Positions 1 through 9,022 of a stretch of DNA of 64,000 nucleotides are shown here, piece by piece. Source of the DNA: Nitrospira sp. Lineage in GTDB: Bacteria > Nitrospirota > Nitrospiria > Nitrospirales > Nitrospiraceae. The notes below the pieces were generated by a model. It was not told the DNA's origin and ran no database searches. It saw only the letters and a list, made by a program, of their open reading frames with translations. Both the position numbers and the translations under genes were made by a program. The stretch spans positions 27,795 through 91,794 of the forward strand of contig JAFEBI010000008.1 of assembly GCA_018242725.1 (NCBI GenBank), written 5' to 3'. Each line of letters opens with the position of its first letter. The first letter of the stretch is position 1.

Positions 1-2
1 CG

Positions 3-1124
3 TACGACGTCGGGCGAGACAATGTGCTGTATGTTCACCTGACCTTGGTGCCCTACATCGGCGCGGCCGGTGAACTGAAGACCAAGCCGACGCAACACTC
101 GGTCAACAAGCTTCGGGAAATCGGCATTCAACCCAATATCCTTTTATGCCGAACCGACCGGTATATTCCCCCGGAGCTCAAGGGCAAGATCGCGATGTTT
201 TGTAACGTGGATAAGGATGCGGTCATCACGGCCAAAGATGTCGAGACGATCTACGAAGTGCCGATCGTATTCCGTAAAGAAGGGTTGGACGAATTGATCG
301 TCCGTCAGCTGCATCTCGAAACCGGCCAGCCGAATCTTCGCGAGTGGGACGCGATGGTGCAGAAGATCAAACGGCCGAAGCATGAAATCTCCATTGCGTT
401 GGTCGGCAAGTACGTGGGGCTAAAGGAGTGTTACAAGAGCCTGGGGGAAGCGCTGATTCACGGCGGAATCGACCATGAAACGAAGGTCAATATCAACTGG
501 ATCGAATCCGAAGATATCGAGCGGCAAGGGACGGAGCGAATTCTTCGTGAGGCGGACGGGATTTTGATCCCCGGCGGATTTGGGACGAGAGGGATAGAGG
601 GAAAAGTCACCACCATCAGGTACGCGCGGGAGCGTCAGGTGCCGTTCCTCGGTCTGTGTTTAGGGATGCAATGTGCCGCGATTGAGTTTGCGCGCAATGT
701 GGCAGGATTGACAGGGGCCAACAGTGCCGAGTTCGATGAGCAGTCGCCTCATCCGGTGATTCATCTCATGCCGGATCAGCAGGGCGTCAGCGACAAAGGC
801 GGAACGATGCGGCTCGGATCCTATCTCTGTAAGTTAGGAGAGGGGACGTTGGCCCAGAAAATGTACGGCGTGAATGAGGTTCGTGAACGCCATCGCCATC
901 GCTACGAGTTCAACAATGCCTATCGCGAGCGGTTGGGCGCGAAGGGACTGGTCTTGAGCGGCCTCTCGCCGGATGGGCGATTGGTCGAAATCCTGGAACT
1001 GAAGGATCATCCCTGGTTCTTGGGAACCCAGTTTCATCCTGAGTATGGCTCGCGTCCGCATCGGCCACATCCGTTATTCAGCGGGTTTGTGGGAGCGGCG
1101 CTCCGTAAAAAACTGGGCCACTAG
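3..1124 (+). CDS. pyrG: CTP synthase, C-terminal part (5' end outside window)
   Basis: CTP synthase aminates UTP to CTP in the cytoplasm with ATP and glutamine. The reading frame is open from base 3, so the gene starts upstream of the window; about 374 residues of a protein that is usually about 540 are present. The first part is the end of the synthetase domain (LTLVPYIG, GELKTKPTQHSV, LLCRTDR). A class I glutamine amidotransferase domain follows, with the nucleophile elbow GLCLGMQCA and the catalytic His/Glu in QFHPEY. No key residue is missing in the visible part. It is followed by kdsA and kdsD, a gene order common in Gram-negative bacteria. The stop codon overlaps the first base of a palindromic repeat that may act as a terminator. 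Confidence 0.96.
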   Translation, partial: YDVGRDNVLYVHLTLVPYIGAAGELKTKPTQHSVNKLREIGIQPNILLCRTDRYIPPELKGKIAMFCNVDKDAVITAKDVETIYEVPIVFRKEGLDELIVRQLHLETGQPNLREWDAMVQKIKRPKHEISIALVGKYVGLKECYKSLGEALIHGGIDHETKVNINWIESEDIERQGTERILREADGILIPGGFGTRGIEGKVTTIRYARERQVPFLGLCLGMQCAAIEFARNVAGLTGANSAEFDEQSPHPVIHLMPDQQGVSDKGGTMRLGSYLCKLGEGTLAQKMYGVNEVRERHRHRYEFNNAYRERLGAKGLVLSGLSPDGRLVEILELKDHPWFLGTQFHPEYGSRPHRPHPLFSGFVGAALRKKLGH

Positions 1125-1249
1125 CAGGATGTTGAAAAAGTCCGCCAGCTTTGTTCTCGCGTCGCTCAGAGGCTCAACATACCGCTCAGGGTATGCCTCG
1201 CCTTTTCCCTTGCTGCGGCCGCGCCGGACAGCCTTTTTGACCATCCTGC
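1124..1249. repeat. Palindromic interspersed repeat, copy 1
   Basis: An imperfect inverted repeat of about 126 bp. The left end GCAGGATGTTGAAAAAG pairs with the right end CTTTTTGACCATCCTGC, and internal blocks (AGCTTTGTTCTCGC, CTGCGGCC) recur in the copies at 4000 and 24384. It starts on the last base of the pyrG stop codon. It may be a REP/MITE-like element that also works as a bidirectional terminator. It has no coding capacity. Confidence 0.8.
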
Positions 1250-1337
1250 AAACTGCTAGGATTCAGTTTGAGATGTGTATTTACTCTGTCGCGAAGGCCG
1301 AACGGAATCATTTTTCAATTATCTGCTGGATGTAACT

Positions 1338-2165
1338 ATGGCGCAGCTTGTCGATATTGGTTCATTTAAGGTCGGGCAAGGGCAGCCACCGTTTCTGATT
1401 GCGGGACCTTGTGTGATCGAGAGCGAGCAGCTTGTGATGGATACGGCGGGGCGAATCGCCGAACTGACGAAGGCGTTGGGAATCCCCTACGTCTTCAAGT
1501 CGTCATTCGATAAGGCGAACCGAACATCGATCCATTCATTCCGAGGCCCAGGCTTAGAAAAAGGGTTGGCGGTATTGAAGCGCGTGAGAGAGAAGTTGGG
1601 ACTGCCCGTGTTGACCGACGTGCATACGGAAGAGCAGGCGACGGAAGCGGGGAAGGTCGTGGATGTTCTGCAGATTCCGGCGTTTCTTTGTCGGCAGACG
1701 GATCTCTTGATCGCGGCGGCCAAAACGGGCAAAGTCGTCAACGTGAAAAAAGGCCAATTTCTCTCGCCGACCGAAATGGGAAATGCCGTCAAGAAAATCG
1801 AAGAGTGCGGGAGCCAGCGGATCGTGCTGACCGAACGAGGATCGTCCTTCGGCTACAACAATCTCGTCGTGGATATGCGGTCCTTCCCTATCATGAGGAA
1901 GTTCGGGTATCCTGTCGTCTTCGATGCCACTCACAGCGTACAGTTACCGGGCGGGGGCGGGACGAAGTCGAGTGGCCAGCGTGAATTTGTGGAGCCATTG
2001 GCTTGTGCCGCCGCCGGTGCGGGGGTCGATGGATTCTTTATGGAAGTCCATCCAAACCCTGATGAGGCGCTGTCTGACGGGCCTAATATGGTACCGTTGC
2101 ATCAATTAAAGTCCTTGCTTGAACGGGTCCTGCGCATATGCGACGCGGCAAAGCCAAGAGGCTGA
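1338..2165 (+). CDS. kdsA: 3-deoxy-8-phosphooctulonate synthase (KDO-8-P synthase)
   Basis: Condenses arabinose-5-phosphate with phosphoenolpyruvate to KDO-8-phosphate, for the inner core of lipopolysaccharide. At 275 residues it has the usual length. Diagnostic motifs run in order: AGPCVIES near the N-terminus, [47 protein letters not shown], the DATHSVQ/PGGGG region and the C-terminal [17 protein letters not shown]. The ATG at 1338 is chosen because it gives the canonical N-terminus; the frame is open further upstream, but that part matches nothing in the family. It overlaps the next gene, kdsD, which supplies its substrate. Confidence 0.96.
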   Translation: MAQLVDIGSFKVGQGQPPFLIAGPCVIESEQLVMDTAGRIAELTKALGIPYVFKSSFDKANRTSIHSFRGPGLEKGLAVLKRVREKLGLPVLTDVHTEEQATEAGKVVDVLQIPAFLCRQTDLLIAAAKTGKVVNVKKGQFLSPTEMGNAVKKIEECGSQRIVLTERGSSFGYNNLVVDMRSFPIMRKFGYPVVFDATHSVQLPGGGGTKSSGQREFVEPLACAAAGAGVDGFFMEVHPNPDEALSDGPNMVPLHQLKSLLERVLRICDAAKPRG

Positions 2166-3256
2166 AACCAGTTGCGCGACGCAGTCAGTCGACGGGCCGA
2201 ACGCCGGTCAGCCAAGGATCGAAGGCTTCGACGAAGCGGAGAAAGACCACTACCGTGACGCAGTCCGGCCGAGAATCAAAAGCCGCGAAGATGAGCGAAA
2301 TCATTGCCGATGGTCGACGTGTACTTGAAATAGAGGCTCGGGCGATCGAGGCATTGATCGCCCGGCTGGATGAACGGTTCGTCAAGGCTGTGGACATCCT
2401 GGTCCGCTGCAAAGGGAAGGTGGTCGTATCGGGAATGGGCAAGTCAGGTCAGGTCGGGCAAAAAATTGCCGCGACACTCGCTAGCACCGGCACCTCTTCG
2501 TTCTTCCTGCATCCCGCTGAGGGCGTGCACGGAGATCTCGGCATGTTAGCCAGACGGGATGCGCTGGTTACGATCTCCAATAGCGGTGAGACCCAGGAGT
2601 TGCTTCAATTACTCCCGTTTGTCAAACGTCTGGGCGTTCCGGTGATCGCGTTGACGGGGCGGATGAATTCGACTCTCGCAAAAAATGCCGATGTTGCGCT
2701 CGATGTTTCGGTAAAGGAAGAGGCCTGCCCCATGGGGTTGGCTCCGACTGCGAGCACGACGGCGACATTGGCGCTGGGTGATGCACTGGCCGTAGCCTTG
2801 CTGCAGAAACGAGAATTCAAGGCAGAAGACTTTGCCCGGTTCCATCCGGGGGGCAGCCTGGGGCGGCGCCTGCTGGTCAAAGTGAGAGATCTCATGCACG
2901 CTGATCCGGAAATCCCAATGGTTCAAGGCACCGTCGGAGGCATGGCGGCCATGCTGGAAATGACGGCGAAAAAACTTGGAATGACGACGGTCGTCGATCA
3001 AGACGGAGCCTTGCTCGGTGTCATTACCGACGGCGACGTGCGACGGTTTATTCAGCGCGGGACGGACTTGGTGAATTCGACGGCAAAAGAATTGGCCACA
3101 GCCAATCCCAAATCTATTGGGCCTGATGAATTGGCGGCGAAAGCCGTGGAGATGATGGAGCGGTTTTCCATCACAACTCTGGTCGTGACGGAAGACGGGC
3201 GCACTATTCAAGGTGTCGTGCATTTGCATGATCTCTTAAAGAATGGGATTGTGTAG
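2138..3256 (+). CDS. kdsD: Arabinose-5-phosphate isomerase (KdsD/KpsF/GutQ family)
   Basis: Interconverts ribulose-5-phosphate and arabinose-5-phosphate, the first step of KDO synthesis. A sugar isomerase (SIS) domain ([53 protein letters not shown]) is followed by [12 protein letters not shown] and two CBS domains ending in [14 protein letters not shown]. From 2138 the protein has 372 residues, with an unusual strongly basic N-terminal extension of 51 residues. An internal ATG at 2291 gives 321 residues, close to the family's usual size. Neither start has a good ribosome binding site. The 2138 start overlaps kdsA by 28 bp, which would fit translational coupling. Function is secure; the start is not. 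Confidence 0.93.
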   Translation: MRRGKAKRLKPVARRSQSTGRTPVSQGSKASTKRRKTTTVTQSGRESKAAKMSEIIADGRRVLEIEARAIEALIARLDERFVKAVDILVRCKGKVVVSGMGKSGQVGQKIAATLASTGTSSFFLHPAEGVHGDLGMLARRDALVTISNSGETQELLQLLPFVKRLGVPVIALTGRMNSTLAKNADVALDVSVKEEACPMGLAPTASTTATLALGDALAVALLQKREFKAEDFARFHPGGSLGRRLLVKVRDLMHADPEIPMVQGTVGGMAAMLEMTAKKLGMTTVVDQDGALLGVITDGDVRRFIQRGTDLVNSTAKELATANPKSIGPDELAAKAVEMMERFSITTLVVTEDGRTIQGVVHLHDLLKNGIV

Positions 3257-3401
3257 CGCGAACGAGATATGTCGGCTACGCTCGGTTTCAAGTTTCAGGT
3301 TTCAGGTTTCTTGTTTGTGGTTATCTGGTGGGAATTACGCGGATTCAGGAAACGAGAAACCCATCACTCGCAACTGAAGTCGCATCGATGAAGGCAACGA
3401 T

Positions 3402-3998
3402 ATGAACCGTGTTCTGGAAATATGGCGTGACATCGGGCAGGACTCGCTCAATCTGCCGAATTTTCTGACGCTGCTCCGCATTCTCTTGATCCCGGTGTTC
3501 ATCATTCTCTTCGTGAACCCGACCCCCGATCAATCGTTGGCAGCGGCCGTTGTCTTCACGGTCGCAGCGGTGACGGATATGCTGGATGGCTATATCGCGC
3601 GGCGAACCGGTCAGGTGACCAAGCTCGGCAAGTTGCTGGATCCCATTGCGGACAAGCTCTTGGTCTTGTCGGCGCTTATTCTATTGATGAATGTGGACCG
3701 GGTCAGTGCGCTGGTTGCGCTATTGATCATCGGCCGAGAGGTCGCGGTGACGGGAATCCGTGCAATTGCTGCGGGGGAAGGGATGATCATTCCGGCGGAG
3801 ACGACCGGCAAGTACAAGATGGCGCTCCAAGTCATCGCCATCATTCTTCTGATCCTGGAAGGGACAGGGCTTGCAGAACTCGGCAATATGCACTTAGCCG
3901 GCACGGTCACCTTGTATTTGTCCTTGGTGCTCGGATACCTCTCCGGCGGTCAATATGTGTGGAGTTTTTGGAAGCAGGTTGTGGCTAAAGGGCTGTAA
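3402..3998 (+). CDS. pgsA: CDP-diacylglycerol--glycerol-3-phosphate 3-phosphatidyltransferase
   Basis: Integral membrane enzyme that makes phosphatidylglycerol phosphate from CDP-diacylglycerol and glycerol-3-phosphate. The full CDP-alcohol phosphotransferase signature is present: D59, D62, G63, A66, R67, G76, D80 and D84. The protein has 198 residues with four to six hydrophobic segments and the LPNFLTLLRILLIPVF N-terminus typical of PgsA. It lies 145 bp after kdsD, in a gap that contains only a short TTTCAGG direct repeat. A palindromic repeat follows one base after the stop codon. Confidence 0.94.
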   Translation: MNRVLEIWRDIGQDSLNLPNFLTLLRILLIPVFIILFVNPTPDQSLAAAVVFTVAAVTDMLDGYIARRTGQVTKLGKLLDPIADKLLVLSALILLMNVDRVSALVALLIIGREVAVTGIRAIAAGEGMIIPAETTGKYKMALQVIAIILLILEGTGLAELGNMHLAGTVTLYLSLVLGYLSGGQYVWSFWKQVVAKGL

Positions 3999-3999
3999 T

Positions 4000-4166
4000 C
4001 AGGATGTTGAAACTAGTCCCCAGCTTTGTTCTCGCATCGTTCCGGCCCTCAACATACTCCTCGGGAGAGAGCTGCTTTAGCTGCTCGGGGTGGGGTGGGT
4101 GAGAAAGTTTATGCCTCGGCTCTTCACTCGCTGCGGCCTCGCTGGATGTCTCGTTTGAACATCCTG
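4000..4166. repeat. Palindromic interspersed repeat, copy 2 (with insertion)
   Basis: Left end CAGGATGTTGAAAC and right end GTTTGAACATCCTG pair. The internal AGCTTTGTTCTCGC and GCTGCGGCCTCGCTGGA blocks match copies 1 and 3. The middle is about 40 bp longer than in copy 1. It begins two bases after the pgsA stop codon, so it again sits at a 3' end. Confidence 0.75.
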
Positions 4167-4231
4167 TAGTACGTTGGACCGGCCGCGATTATTCTCTCCT
4201 TGATATGCTCTGTCACTCAGGTAGATCCGAG

Positions 4232-5098
4232 ATGGGTTCGAGACGCCCGGTTGGTCATCAACCGTGGCTTCAACAACGTGTCGTTGTCTGTGCCAGTCTC
4301 TTCTTGCTGATTACAGCCTGTACTGAGAACACGACGCCTCCCCAGCGCGAAGCATTTGTGTATCCGAAAGGGGATGTGCAGTGCCCAGCAGAAGCTAGAC
4401 CAGGACTAGCTGGTGCAATCGATGGAAAAACATCAGCGGATGGCATTCGGTATATGGTGCGCACACCATTAAACTATGATGGTACGTTTGCTCACCCCTT
4501 GTTGATGGTCTATGCTCCGGCGGGAATGAGCCGCTGGTCGTCGGAACGGCTCACAGGTCTCACGACTGAAGCGACCAGAGCTGGATTTGTGGTGGTCTAT
4601 GCCGATCACAAACAGTTGAATATTCCGACTGTCGAGCAGCTTGGAGCGATTCCTGGCCTGGTTGCGAAGGAATGGTGTATCGACGAGAAGCGAATCTTTG
4701 CGACAGGCCATTCTGACGGAGGGACGGCTTCATTGGCGCTGGCTGTGCTCGAAAAGACGAAGAGGATTCCGGCTGCCATCGCACCGAGCGCGGCGGGATG
4801 GACGGGAAAAGATCTCGAAGAGTTCCAATGTCGTGATTCCATTCCGGCCATGATCATGCACGGCAAGAACGACGCGTTGTTCCCTGGATGGGGCGCGCAG
4901 ACCTCAGCCTGGTGGGCGAAGTGTAATGGCTGTGATGCTACGAAGGTGAAAACCGTAGAGGGTGGTTGTCGTGTCTATCAAGGCTGTGCCTCAGGTGGTG
5001 CAACGGTCTACTGCGAAGGAGCTGGCAGCCACCGTGACTGGCCGAATCTGAATAGGGTGATGCTGGAGTTTTTTACACACCCGGAGAAGTTTTTATGA
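4232..5098 (+). CDS. Lipoprotein alpha/beta hydrolase, PHB depolymerase/feruloyl esterase-like
   Basis: A predicted outer or inner membrane lipoprotein. A hydrophobic segment ends in the lipobox LITAC, with the Cys near residue 30 of the protein started at 4232 (the frame also allows ATG at 4205). The mature part is an alpha/beta hydrolase of the LpqC/PHB depolymerase type, with nucleophile elbow GHSDGG. A likely acid lies in MHGKNDALFPGWGAQ and a likely catalytic His in GAGSHRDWP. The C-terminal third has several Cys residues (WAKCNGCDA, GCRVYQGCASG) that probably form disulfides. It should cleave carboxylic esters or oligomers at the cell surface; the substrate is unknown. It stands alone between a repeat and plsY. 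Confidence 0.75.
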   Translation: MGSRRPVGHQPWLQQRVVVCASLFLLITACTENTTPPQREAFVYPKGDVQCPAEARPGLAGAIDGKTSADGIRYMVRTPLNYDGTFAHPLLMVYAPAGMSRWSSERLTGLTTEATRAGFVVVYADHKQLNIPTVEQLGAIPGLVAKEWCIDEKRIFATGHSDGGTASLALAVLEKTKRIPAAIAPSAAGWTGKDLEEFQCRDSIPAMIMHGKNDALFPGWGAQTSAWWAKCNGCDATKVKTVEGGCRVYQGCASGGATVYCEGAGSHRDWPNLNRVMLEFFTHPEKFL

Positions 5099-5128
5099 TG
5101 GTCGGAAGCGATCGAGAAGGCGAATAGC

Positions 5129-5734
5129 ATGGAACAACTGGGACTCATTGTAGGACTTGCGGTCTTCGGATATCTGCTGGGCGGAGTGCCGTTTGGCGTG
5201 GTCATTTCCAAGGCCATGGGGTTGCCCGATCCGCGCACGGTCGGCAGCAAAAACGTCGGGTTTACGAACGTATTGCGTGTCTCCGGCAAGCCTGCCGGTA
5301 TCCTGACGTTGATCGGCGATATGGGCAAAGGCTGGGTGATGGGGTTTGCGGCAATGCACCAGTTGCAAGACGAATGGGCGATTCTCCTGGTCGCGCTGGC
5401 TCCCTTTCTCGGGCATGTGTTTTCACCGTTTCTGGGATTCAAGGGGGGGAAGGGCGTGGCCACGGCACTTGGCTCAGTCCTGGGTGTGTCGCCCCTAGTT
5501 GGGCTCTTGCTGCTGCTGGCTTGGATTGCGGCTGTCGCGATCTGGCGCTATTCGTCAGGCGGCGCACTGACGGCTTTTGGACTCTTTCCCGTCATGGCTG
5601 CGTTGATCCACCCATCAATAGAGTTCATGCTCTTCTCCCTCGCCGTGAGTGGACTCATTGCGATCAAGCACAAGGGGAATATTGAACGGTTGCGGAATGG
5701 GACGGAGAGTAAGATAGGGGAGAAAAAAGGGTAG
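5129..5734 (+). CDS. plsY: Glycerol-3-phosphate acyltransferase PlsY
   Basis: Membrane acyltransferase that uses acyl-phosphate to acylate glycerol-3-phosphate, the first step of phospholipid synthesis. It has 201 residues and the three PlsY motifs: the GSKNVGFTNVLRVSGK region near residue 37, FLGHVFSPFLGFKGGKGVAT near residue 90, and the C-terminal AIKHKGNIERLRNGTE. The usual motif-1 sequence GSGNxGATN is altered to GSKNVGFTN, a modest deviation. About five hydrophobic segments are present. It completes a lipid-synthesis neighbourhood with pgsA. Confidence 0.93.
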   Translation: MEQLGLIVGLAVFGYLLGGVPFGVVISKAMGLPDPRTVGSKNVGFTNVLRVSGKPAGILTLIGDMGKGWVMGFAAMHQLQDEWAILLVALAPFLGHVFSPFLGFKGGKGVATALGSVLGVSPLVGLLLLLAWIAAVAIWRYSSGGALTAFGLFPVMAALIHPSIEFMLFSLAVSGLIAIKHKGNIERLRNGTESKIGEKKG

Positions 5735-6115
5735 GGGATTGGTCAACTATCCTTCTTGCTCGCGGAACGCGTGCCCTCCGAAGGGCCTCGTTCCATGCGC
5801 GCAGTGAACGACAGCCGACCACTCCCCTTCTTACTTGGAAGGAGAATAAGAACTGGCAGCGCGGCTGATCCTCTGTGCTCGCCCACCGCGCACACAAGCC
5901 CCATCAGATTTCTATCAGATCAGGCGGTGCTCGGTGGATGCGCGCACGTAAGGATCCAGCCGCACTGCCCTCAGGGAGAGTGGATAAAGAAGAAGTCTGC
6001 CCATACGCGCAATTTTGGATTCAACCAGGCCGCCCTCGTGAGAGGGGGAGGTAGGGAGGGTTAGAAAGACGGTCGGTGAATATATAGCTCTTGGCCAATC
6101 AGTTTCATCGAGCAG
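5735..6115. other. Intergenic region without convincing genes
   Basis: About 380 bp between the convergent plsY and the 6116 gene. The open frames here have arginine/proline-rich, low-information translations and no ribosome binding sites, so I do not call genes. I see no clear terminator or RNA. Confidence 0.5.
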
Positions 6116-7129
6116 TTAGTTAGTAGCATTCGGCTTCTGTACTTGAGCTTTAGAAAGCAAGAACAACAAATAGTCGATTGTTCCAAGTAGTTGCATTACA
6201 CGTTCCTTCGTGTAGGTCTCTACGAGGCGATGCATAACTTCATTTCGAACCAGTCCGGAATAGCCGCGGAAGAAAAGATGAGTGGCATCCTGTACGTCCT
6301 TTTCTGAGCTGAACTTGATTAAGTACGGGTCTCGGGTCATTGTTGCGCTAAACAATTCTGCCCCAGAGGCCTTCCCTGTAAATCCACTCAGTTCCCGTAC
6401 ACGGTCTTCGAGCACTACGCTCATTTCTCTGATGACAGTGTCATACTGCTGGGGATTGTTCGCAACCTCGATCGCGGTGAGGAGCGGAAGACATCGTTTT
6501 CGAAGAACGGGATCAACAATTGGGACATCGGCATGAGTGGTAGAAGTAGGGAGTGCGAGTTCCATTCGCGGTTCAGACTTGATTCTTGTGCTATCGGTGG
6601 CCTCAAGTAGTTCCAGCAGGACCTCAGCGGGCCTAAGGCCACCCAGTTTCCCCATTTCACCCATGTTCTGGAGTTGTTCAATGCGGACGTCAAAGCTTTG
6701 GAGGACGCTTCGGGGAACAATCTTTGCCTCAGTCAAGAATGTGCGCTTTTGTGTCTCGATAATATATGCAAGATACAGGACACCAGCTTTCAGGTATCGG
6801 AGTGAACCGAAAGTAACACCATTGACAGTAATCGAGTCCCGTGGAGAGTCTTTCGTACCATCAAGTCGTTCCTTACCCCACTCCACCATATTGCGAATGC
6901 GGGCTACTTCCTCATCGTATGGGGGAGACTCCAGACCAAGAAGCTGAATGGCGTTTCGATGCTTCTCAAGTTCGCTAAGTAGGGCGTTCAGCCCCTTCTG
7001 AAAATCAGCATACACGTCAACAAAAAACCATGGACTACCCGCAACTTTCTCGTCAGGTGGTTGCTCAACGCCGTCCCATGGATTTGGTGACATGATGCAC
7101 TCAGTCTTGTGTAAGCCACTGCCTAGCAT
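6116..7129 (-). CDS. TIGR02391-like protein of unknown function
   Basis: A 337-residue soluble protein without signal peptide or membrane segment. The last 110 residues (SGAELFSATM, a DATHLFFRGYSGLVRNEVMH segment, then a hydrophobic terminal helix) resemble the TIGR02391 (Ymh) domain. That domain is often found in defence and accessory contexts and has a conserved R-N-x3-H core. The N-terminal half is helical and unrecognised. The start may instead be the Met at 7093. It stands alone, with gene debris and a toxin-antitoxin pair upstream, which suggests an acquired patch. Family assignment is from memory of the motif and is moderate. Confidence 0.6.
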   Translation of the reverse strand: MLGSGLHKTECIMSPNPWDGVEQPPDEKVAGSPWFFVDVYADFQKGLNALLSELEKHRNAIQLLGLESPPYDEEVARIRNMVEWGKERLDGTKDSPRDSITVNGVTFGSLRYLKAGVLYLAYIIETQKRTFLTEAKIVPRSVLQSFDVRIEQLQNMGEMGKLGGLRPAEVLLELLEATDSTRIKSEPRMELALPTSTTHADVPIVDPVLRKRCLPLLTAIEVANNPQQYDTVIREMSVVLEDRVRELSGFTGKASGAELFSATMTRDPYLIKFSSEKDVQDATHLFFRGYSGLVRNEVMHRLVETYTKERVMQLLGTIDYLLFLLSKAQVQKPNATN

Positions 7130-7601
7130 GACCTGTGGGGCTTAGGTGCCTTTAGTGATGTCAGTTCCATCAAAGTATCAGCCTCGCAGTCCTGGACCTG
7201 TGACTATGTCGCTCGCGACATGTCTTAGCATGCAAATTGACCTTCCCCCGATTTCATCACATTCCTCCTTATACAGGTGTCTCTGAAATCGAGGGAAGGT
7301 CAGAGATGTTCGCTGAGAAAGAGCTGCAGACCGACTTCTGCATGGGCGCCAAACCGATATTGTGTCTTGTCGAGGCCGTGAGGGCTTTCAATATTGGTGA
7401 AGTACCACCTGGCTCCGCCGAATTCTCATCATCAATCCACGCCTCCGTGTAAGATTACTGTATCGTCTACAGCCATAATTTTTATGACGTGTGTGACGCT
7501 TCTACGTAAACGCTGGACGGAAGAATCCTGCAGTGGGGTGGTGAGGTTGATCAGGGCGGTGCTTCGGTACGATGAGAGCGAAAACTACCGGACGACGATA
7601 C

Positions 7602-7892
7602 CTACTTGAGACGAATAGCCTGGTTGAGAAAGGCACGTACGTCAGCGATGTTGCCTCTGGTCACGGTGTCACGAATGGCTGGGAAATGAGCAGGTTCGAA
7701 CTTGTCTTTCAATTTCTCAAGATAAGGAAGTACCTTGAAATGCTTGTAGTCCTGAACAAGGAGAACATCGATCGGCTATGGCAGGGGATGGGAGTCGGAT
7801 CGGGGTGAGCGGGTGAGCCAGATGTGACTTTCGTGCTTCTGCTCAATTACTTTTCCAAGGATTGTCCGGTTCGTGCGCTCACCGTGTATCCA
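7602..7892 (-). pseudogene. Gene remnant after the antitoxin gene
   Basis: On the minus strand the frame from 7775 down to the stop at 7602 encodes a protein-like C-terminus (QDYKHFKVLPYLEKLKDK, then a helical tail ending in NQAIRLK). It has no start codon and is preceded in the same frame by a TAG at 7776-7778. The frame is open again from there up to the antitoxin stop at 7893. This looks like the 3' end of a decayed gene. I do not recognise the family. The rest of 7130-7600 holds nothing I can support. Confidence 0.35.
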
Positions 7893-8153
7893 TTAAGCGG
7901 CGGTGCGTTTGCGGACCGTCCGGCTTGAGCGAGTACGTAGCCTCGAGGATTGTGCTACTTTGAGGAGAGAGCGCAATGCATCGTTCACTGCTTGCGAATC
8001 GTGGAAGGCTTTGGCGACATCAGGCTCAAGGACGACGACATTCGCTCCCTCACTTATAAGGCGTCGATAATATTTCCCCCGAACGGCCTTCGAATAGTCG
8101 AAGTCGTATTCGGGGCGGAGGTCATCGCTGGAAACTTCGCGTTTACGTTTCAT
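7893..8153 (-). CDS. Antitoxin-like protein paired with BrnT-type toxin
   Basis: 86 residues, starting inside the toxin gene (11 bp overlap), as expected of a second gene in a type II toxin-antitoxin operon. It has a charged N-terminus, PEYDFDYSKAVRGKYYRRL, then SEGANVVVLEPDVAKAF and a basic tail. This arrangement is common in small antitoxins encoded after BrnT-like toxins. It would neutralise the toxin and probably autoregulate the operon. Identity rests on the pairing as much as on the sequence. Confidence 0.65.
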   Translation of the reverse strand: MKRKREVSSDDLRPEYDFDYSKAVRGKYYRRLISEGANVVVLEPDVAKAFHDSQAVNDALRSLLKVAQSSRLRTRSSRTVRKRTAA

Positions 8154-8412
8154 GTCGCTTCCTCTCGTATCGGGTCGCCGGTCGTGCGCTGATAATTCGT
8201 ACGGCCCTGCCGCGTTCAGTATGTGAAACGACTAATAGCTTTCCGTCTGTGGAATGGCCGACTGTGATAAACCTCTGTTCCCCGACGGAGTGATTGGGGT
8301 CATCGAAGGTGGCCGACAAAGCATCATAGAATACAGTAGTGGCTTCGTCAAAGGACACCCCATGTTTCCGATGGTTCCGCTTGGCCTTTTCACGATCCCA
8401 CTCAAATCGCAT
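8143..8412 (-). CDS. BrnT family (DUF497) ribonuclease toxin
   Basis: 89 residues beginning FEWDREKAKRNHRKHGVSF, the signature of the BrnT/DUF497 fold. It continues with the usual FDDPNHS, GEQRFITVGHS, LLVVSHTERG and RIISARPATRYERK. Family members are RelE-fold ribonucleases that arrest growth unless bound by a co-encoded antitoxin. The gene is upstream of and overlaps its antitoxin, the usual toxin-first order for BrnT. It probably belongs to a small acquired patch with the remnant at 7602-7892. Confidence 0.85.
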   Translation of the reverse strand: MRFEWDREKAKRNHRKHGVSFDEATTVFYDALSATFDDPNHSVGEQRFITVGHSTDGKLLVVSHTERGRAVRIISARPATRYERKRHET

Positions 8413-8650
8413 TCAGCCGTTCCACATCAGGAGGCACTACTTGGTGGCTACCATCGAGTATATTGACCGGCATAATAGCTTAGCAGCTTACACGGGCCGA
8501 GACCTGTGCAGGATTCTTGCGCAGGTTCCATTACTTGTCAACGCGGTCCGATATAATACGGCGAATCCATGAAGCCGTTTTCATTGACTCTCTTCTACCC
8601 CCTTCATATAATGCGGCTCGTTTTCGGTTTGCCTTATCCACCCGACACTT

Positions 8651-9022
8651 ATGCGATCGCGCTTCAACGAAAATGTAATCGAAAAGCTGGCCAAAGTGCG
8701 AGCTGGGATTTGCCATGCTTTTGCCTTGCAACCTGAGAATCAGCCGCTCGCCATAGAAGATGTCCAATTACTGGAACGCATTGCCGAGGTGATCGTGAAG
8801 CGTCGGATGGCGGCGCCGGCGACGATGTTCTTGGAATCCATGGGGCCGATGAATTTTCTAGGAAGCCAGGCGCTTCATTTTCTGACTCCCATCCTTGACT
8901 GCGCCTTCAATACCAAGGAAGTCGAACAGGTCGCGCGATTGCTCGAACGCCGCGATACGGTGACTCGTCTCATCGCCATCATTGAAACCAAGTCTGCTCC
9001 ACAGGGAGCAACGGCTCAATGA
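8651..9022 (+). CDS. Conserved small protein preceding the MutL-like ATPase
   Basis: 123 residues, no signal peptide, mostly helical. The middle stretch (RRMAAPATMFLESMGPMNFL, then GSQALHFLTPILD) is hydrophobic and could associate with a membrane. Its last four bases overlap the start of the next gene (ATGA), indicating translational coupling with the MutL-like protein. I do not recognise a named family. The coupling suggests it belongs to the same complex as the downstream membrane proteins. Confidence 0.7.
   Translation: MRSRFNENVIEKLAKVRAGICHAFALQPENQPLAIEDVQLLERIAEVIVKRRMAAPATMFLESMGPMNFLGSQALHFLTPILDCAFNTKEVEQVARLLERRDTVTRLIAIIETKSAPQGATAQ

Noticed and set aside
1124..1249. CRISPR repeat or insertion sequence
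   Set aside because: No spaced array and no transposase; it is a single palindromic unit dispersed at gene ends.
5756..6064. 102-residue open frame after plsY
   Set aside because: Low-information Arg/Pro-rich translation, no ribosome binding site, no family resemblance.
8531..8767. 78-residue minus-strand frame overlapping the 8651 gene
   Set aside because: Overlaps a better plus-strand gene that is translationally coupled to its neighbour.
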